Source: Flavobacteriales bacterium
GTDB lineage: Bacteria; Bacteroidota; Bacteroidia; Flavobacteriales_E; Vicingaceae
Assembly: GCA_029262875.1 (NCBI GenBank)
Contig: JAJCYO010000114.1
Span: 1 to 64,000 of the forward strand
Direction: 5' to 3'
DNA length: 64,000 nt
Made by a program: the position numbers and the translations under genes. Of this stretch, positions 39,394 to 46,809 are shown in pieces (within the stretch, counting starts at the first letter, position 1; every line of letters starts with the position of its first letter). The notes beneath the pieces were generated by a model that worked only from the letters and a program-made list of their open reading frames with translations, had not been told where the DNA came from and did not search any database.

Positions 39394-40419
39394 ATGGAAA
39401 CGGAAACAATACAATGTGCATTGAAGCCTAAAGAATATGGAAGCGATCAGGAAGTAAAATGGTGTCCTGGTTGTGGTGATTATGGTGTGTTAAGTGCCGT
39501 ACAAAAAACCTTATCCGAATTAAACATCCCCAAAGAGGATGCTACCTTCATCTCAGGTATTGGTTGTTCATCGCGCTTTCCGTATTACATGGGCTGTTAT
39601 GGTTTTCATACCATCCACGGTAGAGCAGCAGGAATTGCTACAGGAACAAAAATTGCCAATCCGAACTTAAGTGTGTGGATGGCTTCAGGAGATGGCGATT
39701 CATTAGCCATTGGCGGAAACCATTTTATCCATGCCGTACGAAGAAACATTGACATTAACTTGTTGTTGTTTAACAACGAAATTTATGGCCTCACCAAAGG
39801 ACAATATTCACCCACTTCAGAAAAAGGAAAAGTGACCAAATCGTCTCCTCACGGAACGGTAGAAGAACCGTTTAATCCAGGAGAATTAGCCTTAGGAGCC
39901 AACAGCCAGTTTTTTGCACGCGTAGTCGATACCGATGTAAAAATGATGGTAGAAGTATTCAAACAAGCAGAACAACACAAAGGATTTGCAGTAGTAGAGA
40001 TACTCCAGAACTGTGTTATTTTTAACGATAAAACGCACGGAATCATTACAGGAAAAGAAACCAAAGCAGACCACCAATTGTTTTTACGACACGGAGAACC
40101 AATGTTGTTTGGCGCAGAAAAGAACAAGGGCATTCGTTTAAACGGCTTAAGATTAGAAGTGGTGACCTTGGGTGAAAATGGCATTACTGAAGCAGACATT
40201 TTAGTACACGATGCCGAAAACAAGGACAAGACCTTGCAGTACATGTTGACGCAATTAAAGCATCCTGATTTTCCAGTGGCATTAGGTGTAATAAGAGGAG
40301 CAACAGCGGTTACTTATGATGATGCTTTACATGCACAGCGCGATGATGAAATGGCCAACAGCAAATTTGCTTCTTTAGATGACTTGTTTTTAAGTGGCAA
40401 CACCTTTAAAGTGGAGTAA
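39394..40419 (+). CDS. korB: 2-oxoglutarate/2-oxoacid:ferredoxin oxidoreductase beta (TPP) subunit
   Basis: KWCPGCGDYGVLSAVQK; FISGIGCSSRFPYYMGCYGFHTIHGRA; GDGDSLAIGGNHFIHAVRRN. Confidence 0.92.
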   Translation: METETIQCALKPKEYGSDQEVKWCPGCGDYGVLSAVQKTLSELNIPKEDATFISGIGCSSRFPYYMGCYGFHTIHGRAAGIATGTKIANPNLSVWMASGDGDSLAIGGNHFIHAVRRNIDINLLLFNNEIYGLTKGQYSPTSEKGKVTKSSPHGTVEEPFNPGELALGANSQFFARVVDTDVKMMVEVFKQAEQHKGFAVVEILQNCVIFNDKTHGIITGKETKADHQLFLRHGEPMLFGAEKNKGIRLNGLRLEVVTLGENGITEADILVHDAENKDKTLQYMLTQLKHPDFPVALGVIRGATAVTYDDALHAQRDDEMANSKFASLDDLFLSGNTFKVE

Positions 40420-40427
40420 TTTGTTTT

Positions 40428-40532
40428 GTCAGTTCGAGTGATTCGCTGAAAGCGAATTGTATCGAGAACAGAAAAACAAAATCATTTATTCTCGATACAA
40501 TTTTTCGTGCCTCAAAATCACTCGAATGGACA
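40428..40532. repeat. Repeat copy 1, L-arm then R-arm
   Basis: GTCAGTTCGAGTGATTCGCTGAAAGCGAATTGTATCGAGAAC ... TTCTCGATACAATTTTTCGTGCCTCAAAATCACTCGAATGGACA. Confidence 0.9.
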
Positions 40533-40558
40533 ATGATTTTAGGAGATAAGGTATTGTG

Positions 40559-40665
40559 TTCTATCAGTTCGAGTGCTCAGTTCTGTCAGTTCGAGCGCTT
40601 TGTTCTGTCAGTTCGAGTGATTCGCTGAAAGCGAATTGTATCGAGAACAGAAGAACAGAAGAACA
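40559..40665. repeat. Repeat copy 2: two 22-nt units then L-arm
   Basis: ttctatcagttcgagtgctcag/ttctgtcagttcgagcgctttg/ttctgtcagttcgagtgattcgctgaaagcgaattgtatcgagaacag. Confidence 0.9.
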
Positions 40666-40669
40666 AGCG

Positions 40670-41170
40670 CTAAAAATTGTACACGGCTTTCACAGAGAAA
40701 AAACCTTTAGGATCACCTTCCGTAATAAAAAACACATAGCCAATTTCTGGGCTAATGTCTTTGGCTTTGTACCAGCCTATAGCAGCACCAGCTGCCAATA
40801 AGGTTTTTGCAGGAATGAGATCCTGTTTAGATATTTTATAAGATTGGCCACCAAACTTGGCGTGAGCATATATTCCTTCACTCTTTTTTTCACTGAAGTA
40901 CCACTTCAAACCACCTAAAAAAGGAAGCATGGTTCGGATGTTTCCTTCACCTTTTCCAGAACGAAAAACGGTATAACCTGTTTGGAAAGTGATGCCAATT
41001 CGTTCAGAGAACACAAATTCTCCAAGGGCAGTTATCCCTAAACCAGTAGGAGAATCAAAACTTTCATCTCCACTTCCTAATCCACCCTCAAGGCCAACTT
41101 GAGCCCTTAGTTGAGCATGAGCTCCTGTGCTTAAGGCACAAAACATCGCTATTAAAAAGAGCTTTCTCAT
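40670..41170 (-). CDS. Outer-membrane beta-barrel-like protein
   Basis: MRKLFLIAMFCALSTGAHAQLRAQVGLEGGLGSGDE, signal peptide, terminal aromatic residue (AVYNF). Confidence 0.7.
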   Translation of the reverse strand: MRKLFLIAMFCALSTGAHAQLRAQVGLEGGLGSGDESFDSPTGLGITALGEFVFSERIGITFQTGYTVFRSGKGEGNIRTMLPFLGGLKWYFSEKKSEGIYAHAKFGGQSYKISKQDLIPAKTLLAAGAAIGWYKAKDISPEIGYVFFITEGDPKGFFSVKAVYNF

Positions 41171-41197
41171 CCGATAAAGATACAACTTTAAGGAAAT

Positions 41198-41453
41198 TTC
41201 TGTTAGTTCGAGCTGTTTGTTCTGTCAGCTTGAGTGCTCTGTTCTGTCAGTTTGAGTGCTCTGTTCTGTCAGTTTGAGTGCTCTGTTCTGTCAGTTTGAG
41301 CGCTTTGTTCTGTCAGTTTGAGTGCTCTGTTCTGTCAGTTCGAGTGATTCGCTGAAAGCGAATTGTATCGAGAACAGAAGAACAAAATAATTCTCTTATT
41401 GTTTTTTTTCTTCTCGATACATTTTCTCATGCTTCGAAAACACTCGAAGTGAC
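41198..41453. repeat. Repeat copy 3: six 22-nt tandem units, L-arm, R-arm
   Basis: 6 x ttctgt(c/t)ag(t/c)t(t/c)gag...g then hairpin arm and inverted R-arm ttctcgatacattttctcatgcttcgaaaacactcgaagtgac. Confidence 0.9.
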
Positions 41454-41489
41454 AAAAACAAAAATAATTCCATGGTATGATTTTCATCA

Positions 41490-41528
41490 TTTGTAAACGG
41501 CTTAGAACTCCCTACTTTCGCTGGGAGT
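41490..41528 (+). promoter_or_regulatory. Bacteroidota-type promoter with overlapping dyad
   Basis: TTTG-N19-TACTTTCG; ACTCCC-TACTTTCGCT-GGGAGT. Confidence 0.5.
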
Positions 41529-41590
41529 CTGAACATGCCGAAGAAGGACCATAAAAAGAAGTAGGCAATTAACATAAAACAAAAAAAACA

Positions 41591-41950
41591 ATGAGCGAGA
41601 GTTTATTTGACAAAATTGGTGGAATGGATGCCGTAAATGCAGCTGTAGATATTTTTTACACAAAAGTATTGGCTGATGAGAGCATCAATTATTTTTTTAA
41701 GGATACCGATATGATGGCACAAGCAGGGAAACAAAAAGCATTTTTAGCGTTTGCTTTTGGAGCACCTATGGCCTATACCGGTAAAAACATGCGAGATGCG
41801 CATACAGGAATGAACCTTACCGAGGATCATTTTAATGCGGTGGCAGGGCATTTAGTATCAACGTTACAAGAATTGAATGTAAAACAAGAACTGATAGATG
41901 AGGTGGTGGCCGTTGCACTAACGACCAAGGATGATGTCATAGGGCATTAA
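41591..41950 (+). CDS. Group 1 truncated hemoglobin
   Basis: SLFDKIGGMDAVNAAVDIFYTKVLADESINYFF...AFGAPMAYTGKNMRDAHTGM. Confidence 0.92.
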   Translation: MSESLFDKIGGMDAVNAAVDIFYTKVLADESINYFFKDTDMMAQAGKQKAFLAFAFGAPMAYTGKNMRDAHTGMNLTEDHFNAVAGHLVSTLQELNVKQELIDEVVAVALTTKDDVIGH

Positions 41951-41977
41951 CAAACAAGGGATTGATCAAGTGAACAG

Positions 41978-42016
41978 AAAGAGGCATTTTCAGTGAAAAT
42001 GCCTCTTTTGTTTTTA
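41978..42016. terminator. Strong hairpin terminator downstream of truncated hemoglobin gene
   Basis: AAAGAGGCATTTTC-AGT-GAAAATGCCTCTTTTGTTTTT, 14-bp stem. Confidence 0.9.
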
Positions 42017-42109
42017 ACAACATCCGGTACTTGAACCGTTGCTGTTGGAATTACATGTACAGTTGCAATTACAGGTACATGTACAGTTTTGATTTTCTTG
42101 ATCTGTCAT
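42014..42109 (-). CDS. 31-aa Cys-rich micropeptide (metallothionein-like), not in ORF track
   Basis: Translates MTDQENQNCTCTCNCNCTCNSNSNGSSTGCC*. Confidence 0.6.
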   Translation of the reverse strand: MTDQENQNCTCTCNCNCTCNSNSNGSSTGCC

Positions 42110-42183
42110 CTTTTTAAGATTTAAGTGAATAATTATTGTTATCACCCTATAGACGCGGAAGGCTAAAAAAGACGCAAAAAGGT

Positions 42184-42729
42184 CTAATCACAATCTCCAG
42201 AACAATCCTTTTCATGGTAGTCAATCACGTTGCCGTATTGATCTGTAGAAATGCTACAGCAGTCCTCCAACAAGGCTTTTAAGGCCTCTCGGCCGCGTTG
42301 TACCCTCGACTTGGCACCAGAATAGGAGATGCCTAATTTTTGGGCGAGTTCCTTTTGGGGCATGTTCTCAATTTCCGACAATTGAACCGCTTCACGGTAC
42401 TTTTCAGGTAAAGAAGCCATCATGGGGATGATGCAATCGGCAAACTCCTTGGTCATGTCTTCCTCTAAAGTTGCTGGCTCAGGAAGGTGTTCAGAAGAAG
42501 TTTGGTGACGGTGTTTGCGATAGTGAGAAACAATTTCGTTACGGGTAATTTGAAAGATCCAGGAAACAATTTTGTCTTTGTTTTTTAAGGTATCTATCTT
42601 AGAAAAAACCTTAATGAAAACATCTTGCACAATGTCTTTGGCCAGCTCAGCATCTTTTACTTGCTGGTTGACAAAATTGTACAAGCGCTCGTTGGTAGCG
42701 TTCCAGGTCTTTAAGATAGCCTCATCCAT
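42184..42729 (-). CDS. sigZ: ECF RNA polymerase sigma factor, SigZ-like, with Cys-rich tail
   Basis: DIVQDVFIKVFSKIDTLKNKDKIVSWIFQITRNEI; LGISYSGAKSRVQRGREALKALLEDCC...KDCSGDCD. Confidence 0.85.
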   Translation of the reverse strand: MDEAILKTWNATNERLYNFVNQQVKDAELAKDIVQDVFIKVFSKIDTLKNKDKIVSWIFQITRNEIVSHYRKHRHQTSSEHLPEPATLEEDMTKEFADCIIPMMASLPEKYREAVQLSEIENMPQKELAQKLGISYSGAKSRVQRGREALKALLEDCCSISTDQYGNVIDYHEKDCSGDCD

Positions 42730-43014
42730 AGTATAAAGTTAATGCTTTGTATTTACATGGACGCAGGATTGAAAAAAAGACGCAAAAACACCAAGATTTC
42801 CTCCAAATCGTTGTCAAAATGACAATTCTCATCCTTTTGGGTGCTTTTTTAAGGTTCAAATGATGTAATGAAAATAGTTTTAAACTATTTATTTATAGAA
42901 TGTTATAAGTTTTAATTGCTACTAAATAAGTAATGATGGGTGAATTTTGGTATTGCAAGAAATGGTGGGTTGTTATAATATGCAGACTTACTTATTAAAA
43001 AAAAAATAATAGTT

Positions 43015-43227
43015 ATGGAAAGAGTAAAAGTACAATCGTCAAATTTGGCATCAGTGGGATATGATTCTTCAGAACAAACTTTAGAAATTGAATTTCATCA
43101 TGGAGGTGTTTATCAATATTACGGAGTTCCTGAGGATAGACACATTGGTCTAATGAGTGCAGATTCACACGGCAAATATTTTGATCAATATATAAAGAAA
43201 GCAGGTTATAGGTATCAGAAAATTTAG
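43015..43227 (+). CDS. KTSC domain protein
   Basis: VQSSNLASVGYDSSEQTLEIEFHHGGVYQYYGVPE. Confidence 0.85.
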   Translation: MERVKVQSSNLASVGYDSSEQTLEIEFHHGGVYQYYGVPEDRHIGLMSADSHGKYFDQYIKKAGYRYQKI

Positions 43228-43230
43228 TAG

Positions 43231-44991
43231 ATGAAGATAAGTAAAATTGAAATCAGTTGTTGGAGGTCTATTGTACATGAAAAAATAGATTTTAACGATT
43301 TAATGATTTTTATCGGTCAGAATAATCATGGTAAATCTAATATATTAAGTTCTATACTTTTCTTTTTTGGTGAAATTGGTCTACAGGACATTGATTTTAA
43401 TGGTGAAAATACTGAATTATGGGTTGAGGTAACTTTTAGTGATTTGAATGAAGAGGAAGATATCACGTTTAAAAAATATGTTACATCTGCACATACAATG
43501 ACTGTGAGAAAGCAAGCAACTAAAACAGAAGGATTTGTTTACCATGGATATATACAAGAGCCGGTTGAAGATTGGTTAAAAGAAGATAGAATTAATGATT
43601 TTAAAAAAAGGTCTATAGCAGTAGAATTGCCATTAGCTGAATACTTACCAAGTAGTGGTGCAATTTCAAAAGCTTTGTTTTTAAGAGCACAGGAACAATA
43701 TATAGAAGCTAATATGCCAGATTTAGAATTCAACAATACACTTGAAACAACTAATTTTTTAGGATTAAAAAATGTAGCCGCAGGTAGTTTTGGAGATTTA
43801 TTTTTTATCCCATCTGTAAAAAGTGCTACAGCAGAACTCTCACCTAAAGGGAATTCATTATTTGCACAGTTATACTCAAAAGTTGTAAATAAAATTTCAG
43901 AAACAGACTCTGATTTTCAGGATGCTAAACAAAATATCCTAAGATTTAGTAAGATATTAAATAAGCATAACGAAGATGGTAGTGTTAATACACAAAGACC
44001 AGATGATTTAACTTCTTTAGAGACATTAATCGATGGGGAACTTGATGATTGGAACACAAGTGTAGACATACAAATAACACCACCTAACGTTGATGATATA
44101 TTTCGGGTTGGGGCTAATGTTGTAGTAGATGATGGAGTTAAAACTGATATTGATAGGAAAGGACATGGTTTGCAAAGGGCACTAATTTTTGCTTTAGTTA
44201 AGGCTTGGGCTAATATGCTCAAAGCCGAAAGAATAGCAAGTCCAAGTGGCAATAGAGAAGCGTCAAAAGCTACTTATTTTATTTTTGAAGAACCTGAATT
44301 ATTCTTGCACCCTCAGGCACAAAGGAAACTTTTTTCATTGTTAGTGGAACTGTCGAGAGAAGAAAATCAAGTACTTATATGCACACATTCCAGTTCATTT
44401 ATTAGTTTAAATCATCATAAATCAATTTGCATTGTAAAAAAAGACAGTGTGTCTAATGGCACGAAGGTTTTACAATGTAATGATGATATTTTTAATGACA
44501 ATGAAAGGAAGAATTTTAATTTGGCGTATTGGATAAACCCTGAACGTAGCGAATTGTTTTTTGCTAAAAAGATTATACTTGTTGAAGGCCCAACTGATAA
44601 ATCTATCATACCTATGCTTGGAATAAAGATGGACATTCATAAGTATGATTATACGATTATAGATTGTGGTGGTAAAGATTCTATGCCTCAATACATCAAA
44701 TTACTTAATAAATTTAATTTATCTTATATAGTAGTTTATGATAAAGACCATCAAGCACATAAGACTACCCCCCAAAAATCTGGTTCTGATACTGCTTCTC
44801 AACTTATTGAAAATGATATCAAGACAGGTTTAGGTAGTTCTGTTATATTTGTTAATGATATTGAAGAAGAATTGGGCATGACTTCAGACAGCGGGAGAAG
44901 TAAACCATACAAAGCAATAACCTTTATTGATGATGAAAGTTTTATTTTTTCAACCTCTCTAAAGGAAAAAATAGAAATAATTTATAGCTAA
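43231..44991 (+). CDS. OLD-family ATP-dependent endonuclease (AAA + TOPRIM)
   Basis: Walker A GQNNHGKSNIL; Walker B YFIFEEPELFLHPQAQ; TOPRIM IILVEGPTDKSIIPML, VVYDKDH. Confidence 0.88.
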   Translation: MKISKIEISCWRSIVHEKIDFNDLMIFIGQNNHGKSNILSSILFFFGEIGLQDIDFNGENTELWVEVTFSDLNEEEDITFKKYVTSAHTMTVRKQATKTEGFVYHGYIQEPVEDWLKEDRINDFKKRSIAVELPLAEYLPSSGAISKALFLRAQEQYIEANMPDLEFNNTLETTNFLGLKNVAAGSFGDLFFIPSVKSATAELSPKGNSLFAQLYSKVVNKISETDSDFQDAKQNILRFSKILNKHNEDGSVNTQRPDDLTSLETLIDGELDDWNTSVDIQITPPNVDDIFRVGANVVVDDGVKTDIDRKGHGLQRALIFALVKAWANMLKAERIASPSGNREASKATYFIFEEPELFLHPQAQRKLFSLLVELSREENQVLICTHSSSFISLNHHKSICIVKKDSVSNGTKVLQCNDDIFNDNERKNFNLAYWINPERSELFFAKKIILVEGPTDKSIIPMLGIKMDIHKYDYTIIDCGGKDSMPQYIKLLNKFNLSYIVVYDKDHQAHKTTPQKSGSDTASQLIENDIKTGLGSSVIFVNDIEEELGMTSDSGRSKPYKAITFIDDESFIFSTSLKEKIEIIYS

Positions 44992-45036
44992 AATGAAAAC
45001 GATATATTTAAAAGTGTATAAAACAGACTAAAAAAA

Positions 45037-45447
45037 ATGGAAATTGACTATAATAAAATTAAAATTGGAGATAGAATTGTAAGAACAAAAGGCGGTATTT
45101 TATCTAAACATCACGTACTATATGCAGGGTTTTGGAACGACCAACACTTAATTGCTGAAAATCAAATTGGATTTGGCGTGAGATACATAACATTAATTCA
45201 ATTCTTATCCGAAGGAAGAATCGATAGAGTTGAATATAATGATTTTAGTGAAAATTCTCAAACTGAAATCATTAATCGTGTAAACAAGAAAATAGGCACT
45301 GAATATGATTTAGTAAATTATAATTGTGAACACTTTATAAATGAAATCTTAACTGGTATTACGGAAAGTAAGCAAGTCAAAACAGCTATTGCAATTGCAA
45401 TAGGAGTTAGCTTATGCTTATATGCATTTAGTAAGACAAAAAAATAA
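45037..45447 (+). CDS. LRAT/NC-domain (papain-like) protein with C-terminal TM
   Basis: GDRIVRTKGGILSKHHVLYAG...YDLVNYNCEHFINEILTG...AIAIAIGVSLCLYAF. Confidence 0.75.
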   Translation: MEIDYNKIKIGDRIVRTKGGILSKHHVLYAGFWNDQHLIAENQIGFGVRYITLIQFLSEGRIDRVEYNDFSENSQTEIINRVNKKIGTEYDLVNYNCEHFINEILTGITESKQVKTAIAIAIGVSLCLYAFSKTKK

Positions 45448-45450
45448 AAT

Positions 45451-46728
45451 ATGAACGAAATAATATGTCCTCATTGCAACAAAGCCTTCAAAATTGATGA
45501 AGCTGGATACGCAGATATCTTAAAACAAGTTCGAAATCATCAATTTGAAGAAGAACTAAATAATCGCCTAACTCTTGCAGAAAAGGAAAAAGATAGTGCA
45601 GTTAAACTCGCTGAAGCTAACATTAAAAACTCCTTGCAAGAAGAGTTAGCAAAAAAAGATAAAGAATTAATTGAGTTAAAAGCTGAAAGCAGCAACGAAC
45701 TTGCCAAAAAATTAGCTGAAAAGGAAACGGAAATCTCTGAGATGAAATCCAAAATTCAGAATTCAGAAACAGAAAAAAAACTTGAACTATCTGAAGCGGT
45801 AAAGCTTATTGAAAAAGAACGTGATAAGCTAGAGAGTGACTTAAAAATAAAGGATACTGAAAAAGAACTTCTTGAAAAATCCATAAAAGAACAGTTTAAT
45901 AATAAACTTGATGTTAAGGACGAAACTATAAAAATTAAAGATGAAGAAATTGCTCGATTGAAAGATTTTAAGCAAAAGCTTTCAACAAAAATGGTTGGCG
46001 AAACGTTGGAACAACATTGTGAAATAGAATTCAATCAATTACGCCCAACTGCATTTCAAAACGCATACTTTGAAAAAGATAATGATTCTAGTGGTGGTAC
46101 TAAAGGTGATTATATTTACAAAGAAACTGATGATGATGAAAATGAAATCATTTCAATCATGTTTGAAATGAAGAACGAAAATGATGAAACTGCCACTAAA
46201 AAGAAGAATGAAGATTTTTTTGCAAAGCTTGATAAAGACCGTAATGACAAGAACTGTGAATATGCAGTTTTAGTTTCACTTTTGGAATCCGAAAATGATT
46301 TTTACAATAATGGGATAGTTGATGTGTCTCATAGATTTGAGAAAATGTACGTAATCCGACCTCAATTCTTCATCCCAATTATTACGCTTCTTCGTAATGC
46401 GGCAATGAATTCATTGAAATACAAACAAGAACTGAATTTAATGAGAAATCAGAACATTGACATAACGAATTTTGAAGAAAAAATAAGTACATTCAGAGAT
46501 GGTTTTTCAAAAAACTACCTATCAGCTTCTAATCATTTTGAAAAGGCGATAGCAGAGATTGATAAGTCAATTGCTAGAATGCAAAAAGTAAAGCAAGAAC
46601 TAACAACAAGTGAAAACCAATTACGTCTTGCAAATCAGAAAGCCGAAGGGCTAACTATTAAAAAACTGACTCACGGTAACCCTACAATGAAAGAAAAATT
46701 TGACGGGCTTTCGGGTAAGTCTGAATAA
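45451..46728 (+). CDS. DUF2130 family protein
   Basis: ICPHCNKAFKIDEAGY; coiled coil; TKGDYIYKETDDDENEIISIMFEMKNENDET. Confidence 0.85.
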   Translation: MNEIICPHCNKAFKIDEAGYADILKQVRNHQFEEELNNRLTLAEKEKDSAVKLAEANIKNSLQEELAKKDKELIELKAESSNELAKKLAEKETEISEMKSKIQNSETEKKLELSEAVKLIEKERDKLESDLKIKDTEKELLEKSIKEQFNNKLDVKDETIKIKDEEIARLKDFKQKLSTKMVGETLEQHCEIEFNQLRPTAFQNAYFEKDNDSSGGTKGDYIYKETDDDENEIISIMFEMKNENDETATKKKNEDFFAKLDKDRNDKNCEYAVLVSLLESENDFYNNGIVDVSHRFEKMYVIRPQFFIPIITLLRNAAMNSLKYKQELNLMRNQNIDITNFEEKISTFRDGFSKNYLSASNHFEKAIAEIDKSIARMQKVKQELTTSENQLRLANQKAEGLTIKKLTHGNPTMKEKFDGLSGKSE

Positions 46729-46809
46729 ACTTTAGAGGAGCTTACTATTGATCCTTCATTTTTGTCTGGTGGTTTTTATTATTTTTGAGTAACACTTAAA
46801 AGGATAAAA

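Noticed and set aside
40556-40801. 81-aa ORF MFYQFECSVLSVRALCSVSSSD...
   Set aside because: It is translation of the tandem repeat running into the antisense of the OMP gene
41198-41345. CRISPR array
   Set aside because: 22-nt units are directly abutting with no unique spacers, and no cas genes are present; they are tandem extensions of the dispersed repeat
40428-41453. Composite transposon around the OMP gene
   Set aside because: No transposase or integrase and no target-site duplication that I can identify; flanks are the same repeat seen elsewhere in intergenic regions
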